In this document: piece after piece, positions 24,580 through 33,060 of the stretch
Layout of the letters: each line of letters starts with the position of its first letter
How positions within the stretch are numbered: position 1 is the stretch's first letter
Assembly: GCA_964609825.1 (NCBI GenBank)
Contig: CAZSSH010000002.1
Coordinates: 496,001-560,000, forward strand
DNA length: 64,000 nt
Reading direction: 5' to 3'
From: CAZSSH01 sp964609825
Lineage (GTDB): Bacteria > Verrucomicrobiota > Lentisphaeria > Victivallales > Victivallaceae
Made by a program: the position numbers and the translations under genes
Notes under the pieces: generated by a model
The model's database searches: none
What the model saw: only the letters and a program-made list of their open reading frames with translations
Told to the model about the DNA's origin: nothing

Positions 24580-24771
24580 AATGGCTTGACAGTTTATCAT
24601 CAACTGTGATTGCGACCTTGATCCACAGATGCCGGATTGGAGCACGGGGCATGATTGCCCGGGCTTCCCCATAAGGTTAAAGAGCTTGCCAAGGGGCGTT
24701 TTGCGCCCGCTGCCGGTGCTGCTTTTTCTGTGCTTCTTTGCCGTGATTGCAAAAATAATTGGAAAGTTGTT

Positions 24772-25740
24772 ATGGAAGAAGCATCCAACATCAGAGTGTA
24801 TTCAGGCACCGCCCACCCGGAGTTGTCGCAAAAGATCGCCGATTATCTCGGCGTCAATTTGGGCAAAGTCCACTTGACCCATTTCCCCGACGGCGAAATT
24901 TTCGCCCAGTTTGAGGAAAACGTCCGCCGCGCCGACGCCTTTTTGATCCAGCCGACGTGCAAATCCGTCGACGGCCACAGCCCCAACGACAATTTGATGG
25001 AGCTCCTCATCATGATCGACGCGGCCAAGCGCGCCAGCGCCGCCCGCATTACCGCCGTGCTGCCCTTCTTCGGCTATGCCCGTCAGGACCGCAAAGACAA
25101 GCCGCGGGTCCCGATTACCGCCAAGCTGGTCGCCAATCTTTTGACCGTGGCCGGCGCCGACCGGATCATTGCGATGGACCTCCATTCGCAGCAGATTCAG
25201 GGCTTTTTTGACATCCCGGTGGACCACTTGTATGCCCGCCCGGTGCTGGTTCCCATTCTGAAAGAAATCATCGGCGACAACGCCGTGGTGGTTGCTCCCG
25301 ACTCCGGCAGCGCCAAAATGGCGATGAATTATGCCGAAATGCTTGATGCCGGTTTTGCCGTCGTGGCCAAGCGCCGCATCAACGCGACCACCGTCGCCTC
25401 CTCCCATCTGGTCGGTGACGTGCGCGGCAAAGTCTGCGTCATTACCGATGACTTGACCAGCACCGCCGGCACCTTGTGCGCCGCCGCCAATATTTTGATG
25501 GACAACGGCGCGACCGAGGTTTACGCCGCGGTGTCCCACTGCATGCTTAACGAGTCCGGCCGCGCCAAGCTTTTGGCGACCCCGGCCATTAAGCAGCTGA
25601 TCGCGACCGACGCGTTGCCGATCGCCGACGATATGGGCGGCCGCATCAAGATTGTCAGCATCTCCAAAATGTTGGGCGAAGCCATCCGCCGCATCCACGA
25701 CGGCAAGTCGGTTTCGTCCCTGTTTTACGTCAAACATTAA
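24772..25740 (+). CDS. prs: Ribose-phosphate pyrophosphokinase (PRPP synthase)
   Basis: This 322-residue protein makes PRPP from ribose 5-phosphate and ATP for nucleotide, His and Trp synthesis. Family motifs: 'HFPDGEIFAQFEENVR', 'FFGYARQDRKDKPRVPITAKL', 'DLHSQQIQGFF' and the PRPP loop 'VITDDLTSTAGTL'. The frame is open further upstream, but ATG 24772 (MEEASNIRVYSG) gives the normal family length and start. The earlier in-frame ATG would add 39 unrelated residues encoded in the structured leader. The ribosome-binding site (GGAAAG) is modest. It is followed 41 nt later by rplY. Confidence 0.95.
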   Translation: MEEASNIRVYSGTAHPELSQKIADYLGVNLGKVHLTHFPDGEIFAQFEENVRRADAFLIQPTCKSVDGHSPNDNLMELLIMIDAAKRASAARITAVLPFFGYARQDRKDKPRVPITAKLVANLLTVAGADRIIAMDLHSQQIQGFFDIPVDHLYARPVLVPILKEIIGDNAVVVAPDSGSAKMAMNYAEMLDAGFAVVAKRRINATTVASSHLVGDVRGKVCVITDDLTSTAGTLCAAANILMDNGATEVYAAVSHCMLNESGRAKLLATPAIKQLIATDALPIADDMGGRIKIVSISKMLGEAIRRIHDGKSVSSLFYVKH

Positions 25741-25781
25741 TCATACACATAAACTCGTAAATCAAAAAAGGAAAGGTATTC

Positions 25782-26072
25782 ATGAGTACAGTAAACGAAT
25801 TGAGTGTGGAAGCGCGTCAGGAAGTCGGCAACAACGCTTCGCGTCGCTCCCGCAACGCCGGCCGCATCCCGGCCGTGGTCTACGGCAACGGCCATGAGCC
25901 CAAACTGTTGTACGTCAACCTCGGCGACTGGGAAGCATTTGAGCATCAGAACGAAAGCAATCAGGTCGTGTTGGTCGAAGGCGGCGTCAAAACCGCGGCC
26001 GTCGTCAAAGAAGTGCAGCGCAACTATCTCAAGAATTACGTGCAGCACATCGATTTCGTGATTGCCAAGTAA
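25782..26072 (+). CDS. rplY: Ribosomal protein bL25, short form
   Basis: This 96-residue protein has the L25 N-terminal signature 'SRRSRNAGRIPAVVYGNG' and ends 'VQHIDFVIAK', i.e. only the 5S-rRNA-binding domain, like the 94-residue E. coli protein and unlike the long Ctc form. It binds 5S rRNA in the large subunit. AAAGGAAAGG lies upstream of the ATG. The prs-rplY-pth order is common in bacteria. Confidence 0.92.
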   Translation: MSTVNELSVEARQEVGNNASRRSRNAGRIPAVVYGNGHEPKLLYVNLGDWEAFEHQNESNQVVLVEGGVKTAAVVKEVQRNYLKNYVQHIDFVIAK

Positions 26073-26100
26073 TTTGCAGGATCGTTAATCAGGGTTTTTT

Positions 26101-26718
26101 ATGATGGACCATCGTTGCGGCGGCGAGATCAAATTGATTGTCGGGCTGGGAAATCCCGGTCGCGAATATGAGGCGACCCGTCACAATGCAGGGTTCATGG
26201 TTGTCGAAAAATTGTTGTCCAAGCTGCCGCAAGGCAGATTTGATAAGATTCACAAGTTTGAGAGCATGATTTATCAAGGTTTGTTCCGCGGGCGGCCGCT
26301 GTGGCTGCAATTGCCGCAGACCTTTATGAATCTGAGCGGCAAAGCCGTGGCCGATTTATGCGCCAGAGAGCAGATTTTGCCGGCGGAGATACTGGTTGTC
26401 TCCGACGATCTCGACTTGCCGCTGGGTAAAATCCGGCTGCGCGAGCGCGGCTCCGACGGCGGCCACAACGGCCTCAAGTCGATCATCGCCGAGCTTAAGA
26501 GCAATGAGTTCAAGCGTTTGCGCGTGGGAATCCACAGCGAGTTGCGCGACTCGACCGTGGATTTTGTGCTCTCGGCATTTGCTCCCGAGGAGCAGGGCAT
26601 CCGGGATGAAACTCTGGATGCCGCCGCCGACGCCGTGCTGTGCGCGGTCAAAAGCGGCATGACCAATGCGATGAATCAGTACAACCAATTTTCCGCCGAA
26701 AAAAAAGAAAAACAGTAA
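26101..26718 (+). CDS. pth: Peptidyl-tRNA hydrolase
   Basis: This 205-residue protein releases peptides from peptidyl-tRNA that has dropped off the ribosome. Motifs: 'LIVGLGNPGREYEATRHNAGF' with catalytic His, 'LPQTFMNLSGKAV', 'VVSDDLDLPLGKIRLRERGSDGGHNGLKSI'. Length is normal. No clear ribosome-binding site precedes the ATG; the upstream rplY stop is 29 nt away, so coupling may help. Confidence 0.95.
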   Translation: MMDHRCGGEIKLIVGLGNPGREYEATRHNAGFMVVEKLLSKLPQGRFDKIHKFESMIYQGLFRGRPLWLQLPQTFMNLSGKAVADLCAREQILPAEILVVSDDLDLPLGKIRLRERGSDGGHNGLKSIIAELKSNEFKRLRVGIHSELRDSTVDFVLSAFAPEEQGIRDETLDAAADAVLCAVKSGMTNAMNQYNQFSAEKKEKQ

Positions 26719-26743
26719 CAACTCAAATAAGAGAGGTTTTATT

Positions 26744-27073
26744 TTGAAAAAGTACGAAGCGATATTTATTTTGGACATTCGCAAAGTGGACGACGAAGGC
26801 GTTGCTTTCACCAAGGAATTCACCGAGTTTCTCGGCAAAATCGGCGGGACGATGGTGTCCTCCACGCCGATGGGCCGCCGCCAATTCTCCTACGAGATCA
26901 ACAAGCGCAAAGCCGGGATCTATTTTGATTACTTCTTTGAGCTCGATACCGAAAAAGTCATCGACATCAAGGAGCAGTACAAGCTCGACGAGCGCGTGTT
27001 GCGCAACATGATCATCATCGATGACCGTCCGGCCAACGCGCCCACCGGCCCGTTGAATTTGAGCATGGAGTAA
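26744..27073 (+). CDS. rpsF: Ribosomal protein bS6
   Basis: This 109-residue protein matches bS6: MKKYEAIFILDIRKVDDEG, 'MGRRQFSYEINKRKAGIYFDYFFELD' and 'DERVLRNMIII'. It binds bS18 and 16S rRNA in the platform of the small subunit. The start codon is TTG (26744) behind AGAGAGG, rare for a ribosomal protein. It heads the conserved rpsF-ssb-rpsR-rplI order. Confidence 0.94.
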   Translation: MKKYEAIFILDIRKVDDEGVAFTKEFTEFLGKIGGTMVSSTPMGRRQFSYEINKRKAGIYFDYFFELDTEKVIDIKEQYKLDERVLRNMIIIDDRPANAPTGPLNLSME

Positions 27074-27112
27074 TTTTTAAGTTTTGACCCGGAACTCTGA
27101 CGGAGGTGAAAC

Positions 27113-27727
27113 ATGGCAGCGTCTTTAAACAAAGTCTTTTTAATGGGTAATCTGACCCGCGACCCCGATTTGCGCTTTTTACCGAGCGGCCAGGCGGTCT
27201 GCGAGGTGGGGCTTGCGGTCAACCGCCGTTATCTCGGCAGCAACGGCCAGGAAGTCGAGGAGCCGTGTTTCGTCGATGTCGTCATCTGGGGCAAAACCGC
27301 TGAAAACGTCAAACAGTATTTGGAAAAAGGTTCGCAGGTCCTCGTCGAGGGCCGGTTGCAGCTCGATCAATGGGAGGACCGTAACGGCGGCGGCAAACGC
27401 TCGCGCCTTCGCGTGGTCTCCGAGCAGATCCAGTTTTTGAGCCGCCGCGGCGGCAATGCCGGCAGTGACGGCGACAACGGCCCGGGCGCTTATGACAACA
27501 GCAATTATGGCACCGGCAGCAATTACCAGCAGCCGCAGCCGCCGCAGCAGCGTCCGGCGGGTAATCCGCCGCCGCCGCCGCCGCGCAGCAATTATCCCAA
27601 TCAGGGCGCGTCGATGCCGCAGCGTCCGGTCCGCACTCCGTTGTCGCGTCCGGCCGAAAACATGCCGCCGCTGCCGCCCGACGGGGCCTTTGATCCCAAT
27701 AGCAACGAAGACGATATTCCGTTTTAA
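27113..27727 (+). CDS. ssb: Single-stranded DNA-binding protein
   Basis: This 204-residue protein has an OB-fold domain (about 1-110: 'LNKVFLMGNLTRDPDLRFLPSGQAV', 'FVDVVIWGKTAENVKQYLEKGSQVLVEGRLQ'), then a long low-complexity linker rich in Asn, Gln, Gly and Pro, and the acidic tip EDDIPF that docks partner proteins. The Pro-rich linker (PPQQRP, PPPPPP) is longer than in E. coli SSB. GGAGGTGAAAC precedes the ATG. It is placed between rpsF and rpsR as in many bacteria. Confidence 0.95.
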   Translation: MAASLNKVFLMGNLTRDPDLRFLPSGQAVCEVGLAVNRRYLGSNGQEVEEPCFVDVVIWGKTAENVKQYLEKGSQVLVEGRLQLDQWEDRNGGGKRSRLRVVSEQIQFLSRRGGNAGSDGDNGPGAYDNSNYGTGSNYQQPQPPQQRPAGNPPPPPPRSNYPNQGASMPQRPVRTPLSRPAENMPPLPPDGAFDPNSNEDDIPF

Positions 27728-27764
27728 ATTGTAAATTTGTATTAATCCATAGAAAGGTAAAAAA

Positions 27765-28001
27765 ATGCAAAATACCAAAAGACAAGGCAATCGCCGCCGT
27801 CAGGCTGCCAAGCCCAAGACTTGCCGCTTCTGCGAAGCCAAGGTGAACTACATCGATTTCAAAGACGCCGAAACTCTCGCCAAATTTCAGACCGAAAAAG
27901 GCAAGATCATGCCCCGTCGCATTACCGGCAACTGTCTCGATCACCAGAAGATGCTGGCGATCGCCATCAAACGCGCCCGCATCGTGGCGCTGGTCTACTA
28001 A
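27765..28001 (+). CDS. rpsR: Ribosomal protein bS18
   Basis: This 78-residue protein has 'CRFCEAKVNYIDFKDAETLAKFQTEKGKI' and the rRNA-binding 'RRITGNCLDHQKMLAIAIKRARIVALVY', diagnostic of bS18. Two N-terminal Cys (CRFC) may bind zinc. It pairs with bS6 encoded two genes upstream. A GAAAGG ribosome-binding site precedes the ATG. Confidence 0.95.
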   Translation: MQNTKRQGNRRRQAAKPKTCRFCEAKVNYIDFKDAETLAKFQTEKGKIMPRRITGNCLDHQKMLAIAIKRARIVALVY

Positions 28002-28019
28002 GAGAAGGACAAATATATT

Positions 28020-28472
28020 ATGGCTAACATCAAATTGATTCTTCTCGACGACGTGGAAAATCTCGGCTTGGCCGGCGACGAAGTCAGCGTTGCTCCCGGT
28101 TATGCCCGCAACTATCTTTTGCCGCGCAAGCTCGCCACCAAGGCGACCAGCGCCGTGCTTAAGGTCATCGAAGCGCGCAAGGCGGAAATCGCCGTCCGCC
28201 GCGCCAAAGCCGTCGAAGCGGCCAATGCTTTGGCTGCTAAAATCGCTGAGCTCGAAATTTCGCTCGCGATGCAGGCCGCCGCGGACGACCAGCTCTACGG
28301 CTCGGTCACACCGCGCATGATTGCCGACCAATTGCAGGCCCAGGGCATTACCGTCGACCACGCTCACATCCGTGTCGAGCACCCGATCAAAGCTCTCGGC
28401 AGTTACACTGTCGAAGTCAAGCTCGGCAGTCAGGTCTCCGCCCAGCTCAAAGTCTGGGTTGTGAGAGGCTGA
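28020..28472 (+). CDS. rplI: Ribosomal protein bL9
   Basis: This 150-residue protein has the L9 N-terminal signature 'MANIKLILLDDVENLGLAGDEVSVAPGYARNYLLPRKLA' (first 40 residues), a long connecting helix (about 42-75) and a C-terminal domain with 'LYGSVTPRMIADQLQAQGI'. It sits 18 nt after rpsR behind GAGAAGGAC and directly before dnaB. Confidence 0.95.
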   Translation: MANIKLILLDDVENLGLAGDEVSVAPGYARNYLLPRKLATKATSAVLKVIEARKAEIAVRRAKAVEAANALAAKIAELEISLAMQAAADDQLYGSVTPRMIADQLQAQGITVDHAHIRVEHPIKALGSYTVEVKLGSQVSAQLKVWVVRG

Positions 28473-28479
28473 ATGAAAC

Positions 28480-29922
28480 ATGGCTGAATTGCAAAAAACA
28501 GCCAGGGTTCAGGCGGATTCTGCGGGTCTCCCGGAGAATCGGCCGCAACCGCATGATTCCAACGTGGAAAGGGCCGTGCTGTCAGCAATGCTGCGCGAGC
28601 CCGAGCCCTGCGTGGACATCGCGATTGAGCATCTCCACACTGATGTGGAGGTGTTTTATTCGTATGTTCACCGTGAGATTTATCAGGCCATCCTTGACCT
28701 GCATCACGATAAAAAGCTCAAAGTCGACCTGGTTGCCGTCGCCCACTTGCTGCAAACCAAAGGCAAGCTTGACGCGGTCGGCGGCGAAGTTTTTTTGGCC
28801 GAGCTTTATAACAACATTTCGACCACGGTCAATATTGAGGCGTGGTGCGTCATTCTCAAAAAATACGCGATTTTGCGTAAGATGATCAACGTCTGCTCCG
28901 GGTCCTTGAGCAAATGCTACAACCCCGACGCCGACGCGGCCGAGCTCATCGAGGAGATCGAGACCGATATTTACAATGTCCGCAGCGAGGATCAAAGCTC
29001 GGCCATCGTCAGCATCCAGCAGTCGATCGTGAGCGAGTTTCACGAACTCATGAAGATCATGAAAGGCGAAGTCGAGGTCGGCATCCCCACCGGGTACAAA
29101 GATTTGGACGAGTACACCGGCGGACTTAAGGCGGGGGAAATGTTTGTGCTGGCCGCCCGTCCGTCCATCGGCAAGACCAGCTTGGCGCTTAATGTCATTC
29201 GCAATATCGCTTTGCCGACCCGGACCAAAAATCCGCGTTCGATCGCTTTTTTCAGCTTGGAAATGACCGCCGAGCAGATTTCCCGGCGTTTGCTCTGTAC
29301 CGAGGCCGGGCTCTCGGAATCGGTGTTTCGCAGCAACTCGTTGCAAAACCATGAGCTCACCAAGCTCACCGGTGCGGTGTCGGCGTTTCAAAAGGCGCGC
29401 ATTTTTATCGACCCCACCGGCGGGATCAGCATCGCCGAGCTGCGCGCCAAGGCCCGTCGCCTCAAAATGAAAGAAAAAATTGATTTAATTGTCATCGACT
29501 ATTTGCAGTTGATGCAGGCCGACAGTCGTATCGAGAGCCGCCAGCAACAGGTGGGCGAGATCTCCGGCGGGATCAAAAAACTTGCCAAGGATCTCAAAAT
29601 CCCGGTGCTCGTATTGGCCCAGCTCAACCGCGAAGTCGACAAAACCGCCGGCGCCTCCGCCCGTCCCAAGCTCAGCCACTTGCGCGAGTCCGGGACGATC
29701 GAGCAGGACGCCGATATCGTGACCTTTTTACACCGTGACCGCGAGAAGTCCAAGGACGTCGACGACGGTCAGGGGGTGGAGGCCGAGTGGATCATCGAAA
29801 AGAACCGCAACGGCCGGACCGGGAATCTAAACTTGCTGTTTTTTCCGGCCCGCATGGAGTTTTTGCCGGCCAGCCGCGTTTCCCCCGAGGACGGTCCCCG
29901 CGCCAAGGCAAATCAGAGTTAA
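28480..29922 (+). CDS. dnaB: Replicative DNA helicase DnaB
   Basis: This 480-residue protein has the N-terminal DnaB domain ('NVERAVLSAMLREPE' from about 28) and the RecA-like motor. The Walker A 'ARPSIGKTSLALN' has Lys at 232, 'VIDYLQLM' is the Walker B, and 'LSHLRESGTIEQDADIV' and 'KNRNGRTG' hold sensor and Arg-finger residues. It unwinds DNA at the replication fork. No intein is present at the usual insertion site. It starts 7 nt after rplI. Confidence 0.96.
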   Translation: MAELQKTARVQADSAGLPENRPQPHDSNVERAVLSAMLREPEPCVDIAIEHLHTDVEVFYSYVHREIYQAILDLHHDKKLKVDLVAVAHLLQTKGKLDAVGGEVFLAELYNNISTTVNIEAWCVILKKYAILRKMINVCSGSLSKCYNPDADAAELIEEIETDIYNVRSEDQSSAIVSIQQSIVSEFHELMKIMKGEVEVGIPTGYKDLDEYTGGLKAGEMFVLAARPSIGKTSLALNVIRNIALPTRTKNPRSIAFFSLEMTAEQISRRLLCTEAGLSESVFRSNSLQNHELTKLTGAVSAFQKARIFIDPTGGISIAELRAKARRLKMKEKIDLIVIDYLQLMQADSRIESRQQQVGEISGGIKKLAKDLKIPVLVLAQLNREVDKTAGASARPKLSHLRESGTIEQDADIVTFLHRDREKSKDVDDGQGVEAEWIIEKNRNGRTGNLNLLFFPARMEFLPASRVSPEDGPRAKANQS

Positions 29923-29944
29923 TGTGAAGGATACAGGAAGCGCG

Positions 29945-32269
29945 ATGATGTTGAATTGGAAAAAGTTACTGATTGCCTCGGCAATTTTGATATCGGGGAT
30001 TTCGCCGTTGTGGGCGGCCAAAGTGGCCAAAGTATCCTTTGAGCAGGAGGGCCCGGAGAAAGTCAAAGACGAGCAGCTCTCTTTTAACGTCCGGTTGCGG
30101 CCGGGGATGGATTATACGCGTGAATTGTTGGATGAGGACGTCAAGCGCTTGTACTCCACCGGCAACTTTGCCGACGTTGTCTCCGAGGTGGTGACGCTGC
30201 CCAACGACGAGGTTTCGATCATTTTTAAGGTCAAAATGCAGCCCCGGATCAAGGAGATCAAGTACGAGGGCAACGCCAAATACCGTGTCGACGAGTTTGC
30301 CAAAGAGGTCAAAATCGCCGACGGCGGACTTTTGAACAATAAACTGTTGCGCGAGAGCGCCGGTAATTTGCGCAAATTTTATGAAGACAAAGGCTACAAA
30401 GAGGCGGAGATCACCCCCTCGGTCAAAAAAGATGACAACGGCGAAGTCACCGTCACCTTTAAGATTGTCGAAAACCTCCGGCTCAAGATCAATGACGTTT
30501 ATTTTAACGGTGCCACCGTATTTTCACAGTGGGATTTGCGCCACAGCATCGCCAGCCAGTACTCTTATATGAACTGGCTGCCGTTTATTAACGATTACCT
30601 CAATCAGGGGCTTTACAGCCGCGACGAGATTGATTTGGACAAATTGCGTCTGCGCGACAAATATCAGGACAAAGGCTACCTCGACTTTAAGGTCAAGGAT
30701 GTCACCGTGACCCCCGTCGCCGACGACCCGGAGTTTGTCAATCTCACTTTTGAGATCGAGGAAGGCGAGCCTTATACGGTCAGCGAGATCACCATCAAGG
30801 GCAACACCGTGTACACCACCGAAGAGCTGATGATGGTCAACAAATTGGTGGTAGGCAAGACCTTTTCGCGTGCCGAGGAGCTGGCGACCCAAAAAGGAAT
30901 CACCGAAATGTATGAGATGCTCGGCTATGCCGATATGTACTGCAAGCCGGAGCGGGCGGAGAATTTCAAAGATCACACCGTCAGCATTAATTTTGATATC
31001 AGCGAGGGTCGCAAATACACCGTGCGTGATGTGATTATCGTCGGCAACACTCAGACCAAGGACAAAGTCATCCGCCGTGAATTGGCCATCCAGCCGGGCG
31101 ACCCGGTGGACCGCAACCGCATCGACGTCAGCAAGCAGCGCTTGATGGGCATGGGATATTTCCAAAAAGTGGACGCCTCGGCCGTCAACGCCGACGCATT
31201 GGACGAAAAAGACGTGCAGATCCGCGTTCAGGAAAAGGATGACCGTTACAACTTCAAGCTCGGCGCCGGTTTCTCCGACGTCAACAGTCTGGTCGGTATG
31301 GCGGAAATTTCGAACAACAACTTTGACATCTCTGATCCGGAGAACTGGTTTTACGGCGGCGGTCAGCGTTTCCGTATTCAGGGGATTTTCGGCTTTGAGA
31401 ATCAGGGGGTAAACGTCGACTTTGTCGAGCCGTGGCTGTTTGACATTCCGCTGCGTTTTGAGCTCTCCGGCTTCCTCAACAAGGTCGAGTACCGCGACTG
31501 GTCCGAAGAGCGTCTCGGGTTCCGCACCTCTCTCACTAAAAAGTTTTTCGACGACTTCACCAGCGTCAACGTGGGCTACAAATTTGAGTACGTCAACGTC
31601 AATGAAATCAGCGGCCGCTTAAAAGACTATATGAGAGAAAACAACTATGACGGCTACCAGTTTGTCAGCCAGCCGTCCTTGAATTTGGCCCGCGACACCC
31701 GCGACAGCCTGATTGATCCGACCCGCGGTTATAACGTGGGTTTGACCGGGGCGATTTCGCCGAAATTGTTGGGCAGCAGCGAAAACTTCTATCGTCTGGA
31801 AGGCAAGGGGAGTTATTATTACTCGTTTTGGGATAAAGCGATCGTGGCGATGGTCGGCGGTAAAATCGGCACCATCGACACCTTTGGCAACGGTCAGGTG
31901 CCGATCTTTGAGAAATACTTTTTGGGCGGCGGCGATACCTTGCGCGGTTTTGATTACCGGTCGGTTTCACCGGTGTACAACGGCGCCAATGTCGGCGGCC
32001 AGAGCATGCTGCTCTTAACCTCCGAAGTCACCCACCCGATCTATGGGCCGGTGCGCGGCGCTTTGTTTATCGACGCCGGCAACGCCTGGCAGGACTCGTA
32101 CTGTATGAATATGAACGACATCAACATCGGCGCCGGTTACGGGCTCCGGATCAAGATTCCGCAAATCGGCGCGCCGATCAAGCTTGACTTGGCGTATCCC
32201 GTCCTCAACAATCAGGAGGACGAGTCTAACAAAGTGCGATTCCACTTCAACATGGGTTTCTCGATCTGA
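29945..32269 (+). CDS. bamA: Outer-membrane protein assembly factor BamA
   Basis: This 774-residue protein has a signal peptide (WKKLLIASAILISGISPLWAA), five POTRA domains (about 25-420; e.g. 'PRIKEIKYEGNAKYRVDEFAKEV', 'YTVRDVIIVGNTQTKDKVIRREL') and a C-terminal barrel (about 430-774) with the surface-antigen motif 'YFLGGGDTLRGFDYRSVSP'. It inserts beta-barrel proteins into the outer membrane and proves a diderm envelope. ATG 29945 with AGGAAG 5 nt upstream is preferred over GTG 29924. Its TGA overlaps the mazG ATG. No skp/lpxD follows, unlike in proteobacteria. Confidence 0.95.
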   Translation: MMLNWKKLLIASAILISGISPLWAAKVAKVSFEQEGPEKVKDEQLSFNVRLRPGMDYTRELLDEDVKRLYSTGNFADVVSEVVTLPNDEVSIIFKVKMQPRIKEIKYEGNAKYRVDEFAKEVKIADGGLLNNKLLRESAGNLRKFYEDKGYKEAEITPSVKKDDNGEVTVTFKIVENLRLKINDVYFNGATVFSQWDLRHSIASQYSYMNWLPFINDYLNQGLYSRDEIDLDKLRLRDKYQDKGYLDFKVKDVTVTPVADDPEFVNLTFEIEEGEPYTVSEITIKGNTVYTTEELMMVNKLVVGKTFSRAEELATQKGITEMYEMLGYADMYCKPERAENFKDHTVSINFDISEGRKYTVRDVIIVGNTQTKDKVIRRELAIQPGDPVDRNRIDVSKQRLMGMGYFQKVDASAVNADALDEKDVQIRVQEKDDRYNFKLGAGFSDVNSLVGMAEISNNNFDISDPENWFYGGGQRFRIQGIFGFENQGVNVDFVEPWLFDIPLRFELSGFLNKVEYRDWSEERLGFRTSLTKKFFDDFTSVNVGYKFEYVNVNEISGRLKDYMRENNYDGYQFVSQPSLNLARDTRDSLIDPTRGYNVGLTGAISPKLLGSSENFYRLEGKGSYYYSFWDKAIVAMVGGKIGTIDTFGNGQVPIFEKYFLGGGDTLRGFDYRSVSPVYNGANVGGQSMLLLTSEVTHPIYGPVRGALFIDAGNAWQDSYCMNMNDINIGAGYGLRIKIPQIGAPIKLDLAYPVLNNQEDESNKVRFHFNMGFSI

Positions 32270-33060
32270 TGAGTCAAGCCTATACACTGGAGGCGCTGTT
32301 TGCGATTTTGGAGCGCTTGCGTGCGCCGGACGGGTGTCCGTGGGACCGCGAGCAGACGCGCGAGACACTGAGCCGCTGTCTGGTGGAGGAGTGCGCCGAG
32401 CTGCTGGATGCGCTTGACCACAACGATGCGCCGCATGTTTGCGAAGAATTGGGCGATGTGCTGATGAATGTGGTGTTTCAGGCCGTTTTGGCCAAGGAGC
32501 GCGGCGAATTTGATCTGGATATGGTGCTCAAAGAGATCATCGACAAAATGATTCGCCGCCATTCGCATATTTTTGGCGCCGACAAGGCTGCCGACCCCGC
32601 CGAGGCGCTCAAAGTCTGGGAGGCCAACAAGGCCAAGGAGCGGGCGGGGAAAACCGCGCCCGAGTCGCTTTTGGACAAGGTGCCGCATCACTTGAGCGCG
32701 CTCAACCGCGCCGAGGGGTTGCAGATCCGCGCGGGCAAAGTCGGTTTTGACTGGAGCGATCAGCAGGGCATCGTCGACAAGATCGACGAGGAGCTGGCCG
32801 AGCTCAAAGAGGCGCTGGCCGCCGGTGATGAGGAGCATGTGGACGAGGAGTTGGGCGATTTGCTGTTTATTTGCAGCAATCTGGCGAGATTCCGCAAACG
32901 CAAGACGGCCGAGGAGCTGTTGCGGCAGGCCAATCTCAAGTTTGAGAAGCGTTTCCGTTATATCGAGCAACAGTTTAAGGCCAATCATTTGGAGCTCAAG
33001 GCGGCCAATTTGGAGTTGATGGAGAAATATTGGCAGGAAGCCAAAGGGAGAAATTTATGA
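32269..33060 (+). CDS. mazG: Nucleoside triphosphate pyrophosphohydrolase MazG
   Basis: This 263-residue two-domain MazG hydrolyses NTPs to NMP and PPi. 'LRAPDGCPWDREQT', the metal-binding 'EECAELLDALD...EELGDVLMNVVFQA', and a second domain with 'EELAELKEAL...EELGDLLFICSNLARF' are the family signature. Its ATG overlaps the bamA TGA (ATGATG context) and its own stop overlaps the arnB ATG (ATGA), so all three are coupled. Confidence 0.94.
   Translation: MSQAYTLEALFAILERLRAPDGCPWDREQTRETLSRCLVEECAELLDALDHNDAPHVCEELGDVLMNVVFQAVLAKERGEFDLDMVLKEIIDKMIRRHSHIFGADKAADPAEALKVWEANKAKERAGKTAPESLLDKVPHHLSALNRAEGLQIRAGKVGFDWSDQQGIVDKIDEELAELKEALAAGDEEHVDEELGDLLFICSNLARFRKRKTAEELLRQANLKFEKRFRYIEQQFKANHLELKAANLELMEKYWQEAKGRNL

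Larger units (their letters stand above)
24382..24771. other. Divergent intergenic region uxaB / prs
   Basis: The region contains the uxaBA operator (24438-24451), a prs promoter (24552-24579) and a leader of about 185 nt with several GC-rich hairpins: GGGC-atgatt-GCCC (24647-24660), CCCC/GGGG pairings (24667-24670 with 24646-24649 or 24693-24696) and GGGCG-TTTTG-CGCCC (24694-24708), followed by a T5 stretch near 24723-24727. I do not recognise a known riboswitch. Confidence 0.5.

Noticed and set aside
24655..24771. N-terminal extension of prs by 39 residues
   Set aside because: The extension has no family counterpart, and it is encoded by the hairpin-rich leader; ATG 24772 gives the usual length.
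24592..24771. Known small RNA (SRP RNA, tmRNA, ykkC or ZTP-type riboswitch) before prs
   Set aside because: None of the conserved core sequences of these RNAs is present, so only an unclassified leader is reported.
27309..28481. A 390-codon leftward frame across ssb, rpsR and rplI
   Set aside because: It covers three certain genes on the other strand and is low-complexity (Cys/Ala/Asp-rich) where it mirrors the ssb linker.
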